From positions 1,228,501 through 1,292,500 of the forward strand of contig BRXU01000019.1 of the NCBI GenBank assembly GCA_030267565.1: a stretch of 64,000 bases of DNA, written 5' to 3'. The number at the start of each line of letters is the position of its first letter. Position 1 is the stretch's first letter. The translations under genes were made by a program, and so were the position numbers. Positions 11,472 to 21,137 of the stretch are shown here, one piece after another. This stretch comes from Pleodorina starrii (lineage: Eukaryota > Chlorophyta > Chlorophyceae > Chlamydomonadales > Volvocaceae). The notes under the pieces were generated by a model. That model saw only the letters and a program-made list of their open reading frames with translations. It did no database searches and was not told where the DNA came from.

Positions 11472-13390
11472 CCTGGACGAGTACCGCAAGTATATTGAGA
11501 AGGACGCGGCGCTGGAGCGGCGCTTCCAGCAGGTGTACGTGGACCAGCCCAGTGTGGCGCAGACGGTGTCCATCCTGCGCGGCCTGCGCGAGCGCTACGA
11601 GGTGCACCACGGCGTGCGCATCTCCGACTCTGCGCTGGTGGAGGCGGCGGTGCTGTCCGACCGCTACATCGCCGACCGCTTCCTGCCCGATAAGGCCATC
11701 GACCTGGTGGACGAGGCGGCGGCCAAACTCAAGATGGAGATCACGTCAAAGCCGCTGGCGCTGGATGAGATTGATCGCAAGGTGCTGCAGCTGGAGATGG
11801 AGAGGCTCAGTCTGGACAAGGTGAGGCGCAGGAGGCGAGGGGACAGGGAAGGGAGGGAGCAGGGTGTGGCGCCGAAGTGCGTCACGAAGCGGCATGTGGG
11901 TTCGGTGCTGCTGTCCCGGGTTGCGTTGCCATCATCAGAAGAGAAGACGCGTCTCTGGTTCCTTGAGCCGTTTGCAGCCATTTGCGGCGCCCATGGTGGG
12001 GATGGCGCACACGCAAGCACCCCTCCAGCGTTTCATGCGTTGCCCTTCAAAGCTGGATTTCTGCGCGCGTCCTTTGGCTGTGTTGCGATCGTGCGGCCCT
12101 TTCGTGCGACCCATATGTAATTTTCTTTCTGTTCCTGCCGTCCTCCCTCTCGCCCCCACGCATGCACCCGCTCTCAGGCCGCCGGCTCCGACCGCGGCGC
12201 CGCCGCCCGCCTGACTGCCCTGGACGAGGAGCTGACCCGCCTCAAGTCGCAGCAGCGGGTAATCACCGAGCAGTGGCAGCGCGAGAAGTCGGACATGAGC
12301 CGCGTGCAGGACCTCAAGGAGGAGATTGAGCGCGTCAACATCGAGATCGCGCAGGCGGAGCGGGACTACGACCTCAACAGGTGAGCTGCGAGGAGGCACG
12401 GGGGCACGGCCCACGGCGACAGGGAAGCGCCTGGCCTGGGCCGCGGAGGCAAAGGGAAATTGAAGCCCTGCTGCTCGGACGATTGGTGCCGTCGGGCGCG
12501 CACAATTCGTACGTAGCTAGCCAGCTGCGTGTCCCGCGCGCCTGGAAGTCCCTCGCGCTGATTAGTCACCCGCGCCTTCGCCTGGATCACCGCCCGTATC
12601 CTTCCCAGGGCTGCGGAGCTCAAGTACGGCACCCTGCTCAGCCTGCAAAACGGGCTCAAGGCGGCCGAGGAGGCCCTGGCGCGCAAGGCGAAGGAGTCGG
12701 GCAACGGCGTGACCAGCAAGTTGCTCAAGGAGGAGGTGACGGAGCAGGACATTGCGGAGATCATCTCCAAATGGACAGGTAGGGTGCGGTGCGTTGCGTG
12801 GGGCTGGGGGGACATGAGCCGTGGAGGGGGGCATCTGGTGGCACTCCACATGGGCCCGACGTATCAGTGGTGGGCTTTGCTGGACGGGTAGCCCCGGATG
12901 CGGGAGGAGGCAGACAGGCGCCATCTGAGGCGCCGCATGCCGCCCGACATCCACACTCGGCTTCCACCAGACAACTGTCTGCTGGCCTGCCTGCATCTGT
13001 CTACCTCTTGCACCCCGTGTAGCGCGTCAGTTTGCCGCCAACTGCCGCTTGACATCCTGCCGCGTGCCGCGGCACCGCCCAGCCGTGTGCTGGTTTACCT
13101 GCACCTACCTACCTCATTTTGCGCTCATCAACCTCCCCTGACTGCTTGGCCCTGACCCCACCGGTACCTCCCCGGACTCCCGCACACCCCCCTCCCCAGG
13201 CATCCCTGTTTCCAAGCTGGTTGAGTCTGAGCGCGAGAAGCTTCTGCACCTGGCCCAGGAGCTGCACCGGCGGGTCATCGGCCAGGACGACGCAGTGGAG
13301 GCGGTGGCGGACGCCATCCAGCGCTCTCGGGCGGGGCTGAGCGACCCCAACCGCCCCATCGCGTCCTTCATGTTCCTGGGCCCCACGGGT

Positions 13391-13422
<32 letters not shown>

Positions 13423-14759
13423 GCAGTTCCTGTTCAACACGGAGGATGCAATGGTGCGGATCGACATGAGCGAGTACATGGAGAAACACAGCGTGTCGAG
13501 GCTCATTGGAGCGCCTCCGGGCTACGTGGGCTACGACGAGGGCGGCCAGCTGACCGAGGCGGTGCGGCGGCGACCCTACGCGGTGATCCTGTTTGACGAG
13601 GTGGAGAAGGCGCACGCGGACGTGTTCAATGTGCTGCTGCAGATACTGGACGATGGACGGGTCACGGACTCGCAGGTGGGGGCAGAGGGAGGAAATGGTG
13701 CCGTGGGGAGGGGGGGCTGCGTGGGGGGGGGCGCAAGAGGTGGGAGAGGCCTTGGGCCTGTAGGAATGCAGTGGAAGCGGTGATGACCCAACGCCCAGGC
13801 CCCGGGGTCAACGACCCCAGCCCCCAGGGTCAACGACGGTGTGCTGGTCAAATCTCTCCGGCTCCTTGCTAGCAAAACGCCCTGCATCCTGCTCTCGCCC
13901 GCACGCCGCCACTTGTGTATATTCCTCCCCTAATCCTTATCGCGTAATCGCTCTCCCTCTCCCGCCGCAGGGCCGCGTGGTGTCGTTCAAGAACGCCATC
14001 ATCATCCTGACCTCCAACCTGGGCTCAGCAAACATCCTGGAAATGGCCTCCGCGATGGAGGGCGACAATCAGGCCGTCAAGTCCGCGATCAAGAACCTGG
14101 TCATGGCGCAGGTGCGAGGGGGGCGTGATACGGGTGGGTTCCCATCCTGCAAACGTAAAGCAGGTGGCGGGCTTCGGCGGGCACCTCAGGCCACCTCAGG
14201 CAGGCTCGTTCTGCCCGCAGTGAATGCCGCGCCCCGACCTGCTTAGCTCCGACCGCACATGTTGTTCCTCATCTTCGCCTCCATGTTCCAACCGCAGACC
14301 TGCCAAACTTGCACCCGCCACCCGCTCGCCTCGCAGGTCCGCAGCAACTTCCGGCCCGAGTTCGTGAACCGCATCGATGAGTTCATCATCTTCGACCCCC
14401 TCAGCCAGGAGCAGATCGCGACCATCGTGCGGCTGCAGGCGCGTCGCGTGGCGGAGCGCCTGGCGGAGAAGAAGATCGGCCTGACGCTCACCGACTCGGC
14501 GGTACGGCACCTGTCGGCCAGCGGGTACGACCCCGTGTACGGCGCTCGGCCCGTCAAGCGCGCCGTGCAGCGCGAGCTCGAGACCTCTATCGCCAAGGCG
14601 CTGCTCCGGGGCGAGTTCGTGGAGGACGACACCATTGTGGCGGAGGCGGACGAGCTCCACGGGGGGCTGCTGCTGCGGCACGGACCCAAGCTGTCGGAGA
14701 CGGCGGAGGCGGGCAATGGGGCGGCAGCGAGGGCCGCAGGCGCTGGCGGCCGGATGTGA
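7980..14759 (+). CDS. CLPB3: Chloroplast-type ClpB (Hsp101) protein disaggregase
   Basis: Fourteen exons: 7980-8035, 8406-8496, 8806-9009, 9336-9506, 9836-10027, 10290-10382, 10774-10857, 11112-11198, 11398-11820, 12178-12380, 12609-12778, 13200-13675, 13971-14111, 14337-14759; about 937 residues. A short leader ending SLVAHA fits a chloroplast transit peptide. Then come the N-domain (about 40-170), the first AAA+ domain with Walker A GEPGVGKT (about 243) and Walker B ILFIDE, a coiled-coil middle domain (about 440-560), and the second AAA+ domain with GPTGVGKT (about 652) and VILFDE, followed by [13 protein letters not shown]. The protein unfolds aggregates in the stroma with Hsp70. The residues after GAGAT are EGS where I expect GGA. 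The C-terminus carries a low-complexity Ala/Gly tail. ClpB identity is very sure; exon 1 and the exact exon 2 acceptor (8406 or 8428) are less so. The neighbour on the left is a divergent second ClpB. Confidence 0.93.
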
Positions 14760-16274
14760 GGGGGTGGATTTCGCGCGCCACATGCGTGCTCAAATTGGGT
14801 CACACGCAAGCCTTCGGGTCGCAAGGTTGTGGACGGGTTCGGGTTGCTTTTGGCGCTGCAGGCCCCCGTGCTAATGCTGATGCCGATGCCAATGCCCCGG
14901 TCACGACAGTGGTTTTTCGGCAAAGTGCAACTTGAGTGTGCCTGAAGGTTTGTTGGACAGGACGGAGAGCGTTTGACTTTGTTGGGATGGAGATGCACGA
15001 CCGCGCGTCGATAAGCCTGGCGAGGCAGGGTGGCTGGTGAGCTGGGGCGGGATGAAACATAGCTAATTTCATTCGCCCACAGCTGGTGTAGGGTGCTCCG
15101 CAGGAAGACTCAAAAGCTTGTCACATGTGCATAGCAAGCGGGTCCCGGTAGGCACTGAAGAGACGGCGGGGTGTTGCTTATTGTATGCCCGCTTCCTCGT
15201 CTCGTTGCTCGCCAGTACTCAACGCTTTATTGAAGCTGCGTTTTATAGTCGCAGTGAAGATATCAGGAAGATTCGTGTGTGTAGTAATTGGCGGTTGGCA
15301 CTACTTTCGATGTTTTCCTTCATATCCGTCTCATTGGTTGCTGACCGGGGTCGCAGCCCCAGGTCGTTCAGACCGTTGCGGGACGCCGTTGCGGTCTGGT
15401 GTTCGTACGTGGTCGGATCTCTGGATGGACTTCTTTAGGCCGGTTCGTGCCATGACACAATTTTGTCCTTTAGAGCTTACATATAAACAACATGCGCTTT
15501 GGAAGGGAGGCTACCGTTGGACAGGTGCTGTGTGCAAGGGGCTGCGGCGAGTTGGAAGACGCGGACGTTGGTAAAGTTGGTTGTCAGCAAGCTTGTTGCC
15601 GGGGCCGGGCATCCCACCCAGTGGGCCTCTGTCCACTTGCTACAGCTCAAGCGTTGCCGAACGCACGTACGACATGTGAAGGATGCCTGTGCGCTACAAA
15701 TATGCTTTCGTTTGCGCCTGGTTGCGTCCAGATAATACTGACAGGCCATTTCTGTATGGCAAACTATTAGGCATTACGGGCAGGTTACGGGCAGCCCTTT
15801 TTGTATGGCGTGCCATGCAAGCTTGAAAGTTACCGGCGCCAGCATCGTGCAGGATCGTGCTCAGGAGGAGCTGATCGTTTTGACTGTAACCCCAAACCCG
15901 TACCGTGAAGAGCTGAAGACGCGCTAGGAAGCTGTAATGCCTCATGCCTCAAGCGGCAGGGACGGAAGTGATCAAGAACTGCTAGAACCGCCACGCATCT
16001 AAATGGTGTGACTAGCAGGACTAGCCCCGCCTTTGGAGTCGGAGAGGCGAACAGTCCATTTTCCACCGATCGCAGCGTCCCGGCGCTCGGGGTGGGACGG
16101 GAAAACATTTGAACAGCTGTATGAGAGGTTACAGACCTGTCGAAGCAGTGCGAGCGGTAAATGTGGAGAAACTGCGGTGCTGGCCTGCTGGCTCGGGCTC
16201 CAAACGTTGCGGAGTGCGTGGTAAGGGCTTATGACCCATGGGTCTGTGTAACGATATTTATACTTATAACATTT
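14760..16274. other. Intergenic, 3' side of ClpB
   Basis: It holds the 3' UTR of ClpB at its left end. The rest has no convincing gene: the frames are short and share no similarity to known families. TGTAA near 15931 is a far-off candidate polyadenylation signal. Confidence 0.5.
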
Positions 16275-17661
16275 CCGACGAATAACCAATGGTTAACGGA
16301 ACACACTAAAGTGAGGAAGGACCGTTGGGTTAGTTGGAGACGAGCAATGCGGAGCCCGGTCGTACATCATGATCTCAAGGCGTCGGCGTCATAAGCCGAC
16401 TGGTGGAGCTGATGGGATTGAATTCTATTCTCAGGTGTCTGTTGACACCACCACTTATTAGTACATGTTTCTGTTTTAATTTAGCTTACTAGTGGGTAAG
16501 ATGTTTAGGTGGGCGCCGTCTTCGTCTCCTTCCTCTGGTCGTTCTTCGGTCGTCACTCTGGCGACGACTGGCACCTCGGTGAGTTTCCCTTCCGCTGCGT
16601 AGCGCAGCTTAAACTCCAGTCGTATCAGGTCGTGAGCCGGCTCCAGCCGATCACACCAATCCTCTTCCTCTTCCTCTTCCTCCCCAGTCGCGAATCCGGG
16701 TACAAACTAGTCTCGTCAAGGAGCACCTAAGGCCAAAAAAGCTATGCCTAAGGCCGGCAATCAGCCACAAACTCTTCCGCCGCAAGTCGCGGCTGCCTCT
16801 GCAAGTGCAAGTGTGCGACGCGTATGGCGGACTTTCATTATATAGTTCGCAGACATGAAAAACATTTCATTGCCTGCTAACTCTACTTCGCTGTCTGCCG
16901 CTGATCTCGCTGCATTTGCGCAGAGCATGGAGATGGACCCTTCGGCGCCGGCGGCGGCCATTGCGGCTGCCTTGAACAGCCCGGAGCAATTCGGGCAGAT
17001 CCTACAGCAGCAGCAGCTCCAGCAGCAACAGGCCCTCGCTGCCGGGCAGGACGGCCGCACTGGCGCCGCGGCACCCACTGCCGCAGCAGCCGCGGCCGGC
17101 CAGCCGGCCGGCATAGACCTGGCGAGCCTGCAAGAGATGTTTGCGGGTTTCACGCAGCAGGCGTTCACGGAATTGCAGTCGCACGTGGACGCGCGCCTGG
17201 CCCAGCTGACAGCGCAGCTGACAACACGCAACTCACGACGCCAACGGGCGCCGGCTGCAGCTGCAGCGGCGGAAACGTTCGCAGCGGCAGCGGCCGACGC
17301 CCTGGAGGTAGACGGCGCGGGCGCAGACGAGCCCAGCTCGGGCTCCAGCTCGGACGACGAGGCGAGAGTGACGACCGAAGAACGACCATAGGGAGGAGAT
17401 AGACGAAGACGGCGCCCACCTAAACAGCTTACCCAGAAGTAATCTAACTAAGATCAGAAACATGTACCATTAAGTGGTGGTGTCAACAGACACCTGAGAA
17501 TAGATTTCAATTCCATCAGCTCCACCAGTCGGCTTATGAGACCGACACATAACTTGAGATCTTGATGTACGACCGGGCTCCGCATTGCTCGCTCGTCTCC
17601 AACTAACCCAACGGTCGTTCCTCACTTAAGTGAGTTCCGTTAACCATTGGTTATTAGTCGG
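16275..17661. mobile_element. Foldback element with terminal inverted repeats of about 290 bp
   Basis: The left arm 16275-16559 and right arm 17365-17661 are imperfect reverse complements, from CCGAC-TAACCAATGG at the outer ends to GGTCGTTCTTCGGTCGTC at the inner ends. The arms differ by scattered substitutions and small indels (roughly 90% by eye), so they are old or not under recent homogenisation. The 805-bp core contains one clear open frame, 16855-17391. No transposase is present. The right end touches the next palindrome directly. It may be a non-autonomous DIRS-like element, whose ends are inverted repeats, or a Mutator/foldback-type DNA element. Confidence 0.82.
16855..17391 (+). CDS. 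Gag-like Ala/Gln-rich protein inside the foldback element
   Basis: The open frame has 178 residues and begins MKNISLPANSTSLSAADLAA. It contains a Gln run (LQQQQLQQQQ), long Ala-rich stretches, a helical segment with heptad spacing (FTQQAFTELQSHVDARLAQL) and an acidic Ser-rich tail (SSGSSSDDEARVTTEE). The last 10 codons fall inside the right inverted repeat. This looks like the N-terminal part of a retroelement Gag: a coiled coil followed by a charged linker. The strong Ala/Gln bias could also come from GCN/CAG-rich low complexity, so the function is not established. Confidence 0.45.
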   Translation: MKNISLPANSTSLSAADLAAFAQSMEMDPSAPAAAIAAALNSPEQFGQILQQQQLQQQQALAAGQDGRTGAAAPTAAAAAAGQPAGIDLASLQEMFAGFTQQAFTELQSHVDARLAQLTAQLTTRNSRRQRAPAAAAAAETFAAAAADALEVDGAGADEPSSGSSSDDEARVTTEERP

Positions 17662-18197
17662 ATGGGGTTGATATGAGTGGTGTCGCAGCAGGTGACGAAG
17701 GTATCGAACCACGTTTGCACGCACGTGACATGCATGTCCGTGGCCCCCGTGAACTTGTACGGCTCCGGCAGAGCTCCGGAACCTTCTTCCTCATCTCCTG
17801 GGTTTGCCAGTCGCCAGCGGTGCTGCCACTGGCGCCGCCATTGCTGCCGCCCGCGTCGCCGTTGCTGCGGTTGGCTGCGGCATCACCGAGCTTGCGGGCG
17901 CGTTTGTCCATGTCGGCGTTCGGCGTATCGAGAGCCGCCTGGATGTCGGACATGGACAAACGCGCCCGCGAGCTCGGTGATGCCGCAGTCAACCGCAGCA
18001 ACGGCGACGCGGGCGGCAGCAATGGCGGCGCCAGTGGCAGCACCGCTGGCGACTGGCAAACCCAGGAGATGAGGAAGAAGGTTCCGGCGCCGTAAAAGTT
18101 GACGGGGGCCACGGACAAGCATGTCACGTGCGTGCAAACGTGGTTCGATACCTTCGTCACCTGCTGCGACACCACTCATATCAATCCCATCCCGAAC
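17661..18197. repeat. Palindrome of about 0.53 kb made of retroelement gag 5' sequence
   Basis: Left arm 17661-17925 and right arm about 17945-18197 are close reverse complements: GATGGGGTTGATATGAGTGG at the left end matches CCACTCATATCAATCCCATC at the right. Differences are few. A short unpaired centre (about 17926-17944) is the only spacer. Both arms carry the gag segment with GDAAxNRSNGDAGGSNGG, on opposite strands. Confidence 0.85.
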
Positions 18198-18874
18198 CTA
18201 GCGTTCTTTGCTACGGGGGCCGCGCAAGAGTGGGTGGTGGGATACATGAAGGGTGCAATTGCTAGCGGGGTTGTCGTGACACGCGAGCAACTGCGCACCG
18301 GTTTCCTCGTCCAGTTCGGCGACATTCGCCGCCATACTGCCCAGTCCGCACGCGAACGCTGTCACGCGGGGGAGCACAACATGAAACCGGGCGAAAAGGT
18401 CAACCTGTACACGCAGCGCTTCCGAGCCATTGTGCGGGACGCCAATCAAGGGCATGTGTCAGGTGGATCAAATCTTCTGGTACCTCCACGGGCTGCTCCC
18501 CTCCCTGAAAAAGGCATGCGCTACGGACGCCCTGGGCAAGGACTGGGTCTCGGTGGAATATCTGATTCGCTTTATTTGCACTGAGCACGGAGCTTCGTGC
18601 TAACATCGCGAAAACCGCCTCGAACGCCCACGCTACGGTGGCCGCTGTTTCTACCCCCTCCCAACCTCGCAAGCAGAAGTGGAAGCACTCGGAGCGTTCG
18701 GAGGATGGCGAGCGGAAGCCTGTAGTGTGCATCCACTGCGCTGAGGACTTTCCCAACGGCTTTCCGCCGTCGCACTTGAGGAAGTGCGATGTCTACCAGC
18801 GCAAGCTGAAGGCGGGCCTCGTCAAGGATGGCGGAAAGGGCAAGAAGGCGGACCGCAAGGACGGCAAGCGTTAG
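17947..18874 (+). pseudogene. Broken Gag of a gypsy-like retrotransposon
   Basis: The order of segments follows a retrotransposon Gag: a Ser/Asn/Gly-rich leader (GDAAVNRSNGDAGG), then in a second frame the capsid-like region FATGAAQEWVVGYMKG, LRTGFLVQFGDIRRHT, KVNLYTQRFRAIVRD, then a shift near 18450 to QVDQIFWYLHGLLPSLKKAC, another shift near 18590 to LRANIAKTASNAHATVAA, and a C-terminal zinc-finger-like CIHC...HLRKC followed by a Lys-rich tail ending at 18874. At least two frameshifts and a stop break the gene. The pattern (gag_pre-capsid helix, YxxRF motif, zinc finger) is typical of Ty3/gypsy-type Gag. No protease or reverse transcriptase follows immediately. Confidence 0.72.
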
Positions 18875-19088
18875 GCGCTTGGCAAGGACGTGGAGGGTGC
18901 GGGTTCCGACCCGCCAGAGCCAGCACGTGTGTCGAGAGCTCTAGGCTGCAGCGAAGCAGGTCCCAACCTGCCGGTTGCGTGCGTTGCTGTATCCCATGCT
19001 CTAGGTGTTTGGGATGGTGGAATTGGTGCCGTAGGCGCGGTGGGACCCCCGAACCATTCGTTGGGGTCGCCGTCGGCCGCTCAGGGGG

Positions 19089-19430
19089 TTGTTCTTTAGC
19101 TTCCTCCACCTCCACCTCCACTGCCGGGCAACGACGACCGCATGTTTTGCAGTCGCAAGTTTGCTCGGGTGCAGTCGGAGTTGGGCGTCAAGTTTTCCTC
19201 TGACGCCGCATGTAGCAATTCTGGCACCAATGCTCTGTGCGTTCCTTTTGCCTCACCCAGCCAATATTTCTTCGATAAGGACGTTGGCGGGGAACGAAAC
19301 CCTCTGGATGCATCCACCAGTAAACGAAGTGGTCAGATGGCAGCAGCACTACGCGAAATGCAAAGCTGCGCAGCCCAGCACCACCAGTGCCATGTTCGTA
19401 GCTTGCAGGTTAGTTCAGCAGTGGCCGCGG
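19089..19430 (+). pseudogene. DNA adenine-methyltransferase-like (Dam-type) domain fragment of a retroelement polyprotein
   Basis: In one frame: FCSRKFARVQSELGVKFSSD, AACSNSGTNALC, PSQYFFDKDVGGE. After a frameshift near 19300: LWMHPPVNEVVRWQQHYAKC, PSTTSAMFVAC. This order (fold start with an Asp-Ala pair, then W-x-[NH]-PP, then a helix and a beta-strand) matches the phage-type N6-adenine methyltransferase module that sits in polyproteins of some volvocine retroelements. The normal catalytic NPP[FY] reads HPPV, so it is probably inactive as well as frameshifted. It follows the gag relic and may belong to the same element. Confidence 0.45.
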
Positions 19431-21137
19431 CGCCACCCCGCCACCCCCCACCTGCTGCTACCTGCCAGGTGGCCTAGCTGGCCACACGGCAGTCGGTCGC
19501 GGCCATGCGTGTGTGTGGTGTAGTGAGTGGGACATCCCGCGTCGCCTTGTCATCGGTGTATGCCGTATCGCTTCCTTGGCTGCTGAGCAGGCAGGCAGGC
19601 GCAGCAGGGTTGCGGAGGATATCGTGTACATTCGTTGGAAGGCGTGCTGCGGCTGCCTGAGTTTGCTGCACCGCACGCATCCATCCATCTCTGCCTGCTG
19701 CTGGGGGCGTATGAATGTCATTCGGTTCGTGTGTGGTGAATTCCATATCAACGTGAACCATCCGGGTGCTCGCGTTGGGGCGCTAGCATATCTGTATGTG
19801 ACCCTGTATCGACTGGCTGGGGGCCGGGCCTTCATTCGCAGCACTCCCAGCAGCCCGGGAGATTCGGTTGCATCCGCGTAACCACCGCACGCACCCAGCA
19901 GCTTCCGATCGATCGGGTGCGATATGGCCGGCGTGTTACAGTTGAAGAACCGACCATTCAGGAATAACGGATTGCGGTTGCGTGGATGGATGGGTGTACA
20001 CACACCGCACCAGCCACCGCAATCTCGACATATAGTCAGCTGCGTCCACACATACATAGTTACATACAATGCGATCACATATGCAGATATGCATGAGTCG
20101 GGGTCAAGTCCTAGCAATGCTCTAGATAGTTAGGCACATCGATGCAGTGCACGCGCTGATGACAGGTAGGGCCCAGTCGCCCCGCCACCACGCAATTCAA
20201 TACTGTTCACGGCCTGCATGCGCTCTCTCGCCCCCACCAGCCACCGGCCCGAAATAAAAAACGACCACGAGCCGCGCACCCGGGTGGGTGGCCGGGTGGC
20301 CATCTAGGTGGAGATGAAACCCAGCTGATCTGATGTGAACTGAGAGGGGCAGGGGGCGGCGGGGGGTCAACGAAACTCGAGACGCTAAGCGGGAAGTCCC
20401 AAAGACGTCATAACTAGCTCTTAGCACACTCACGTCACGTCACTCGAGTCACGTCCAATCTCACTGCATTAGTAATAACAGTTCAAACCCAACCAGCAAA
20501 GTTCGCCCCAAAACACACACGCACACACGTGTCACTTGTGTCGGCCCTAGTCTCGAGTGCTGCTGACGTGGCGCCAAGGGGCCGACATCGTCACAGCCGG
20601 AATGACCCCCGGCTAGACACTGGGACAAGTCGTACTGGCCCATATGTTGCACTCGAAATACGTGTATGTAGGTCCGCATCGTGACGACACATGCCGCAGT
20701 GCCGCTCGCGGTCAGTCAGTCGGCGCGACGTACGCCAAGCGCCCATGCATGTACGGCAAATACCCGTACCAACGGCACCTACGGGAGTCACGTACACAGC
20801 GGCTATACCGTATATGCGCTCAATCTACAATACCGGTCCTAATCCAACAAACCCAACCCAACCCAACCCAACCCAACCCAACCCAATCTAACAAAGTACC
20901 ATCAGCGTACCGAAACCCAACACCCCCCAGCACTTTGTCCCCACCGAGTCCCCGCCTCCTGCCCGGCACCTGGCAGCACGCAACTCAAGTACGGCACATC
21001 CAGCTGCAAAACAACGACCCGTAAGTGCTAGCAGCAGGCTCGTGAGCGCGCCGTCAACGCTACGAGTCCCTTGCTTGCTTACGCCTCACTCCCCCCTCAT
21101 TCCCGACACATGAGACGTGTCCCCCCTCTTCAGCCAG
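19431..21137. other. Intergenic with a CCCAA microsatellite
   Basis: No supported gene. A run of about seven CCCAA units lies at roughly 20853-20886. It is not the CCCTAAAA telomere repeat of these algae. Several CA runs and repeated TACGTAC/CGTAC words occur. The longest frame (19458-20117, minus) has no coding character. Confidence 0.5.

Noticed and set aside
20853..20886. CCCAA run as an interstitial telomere repeat
   Set aside because: Telomeres of these algae are TTTTAGGG; the unit differs in length and sequence.
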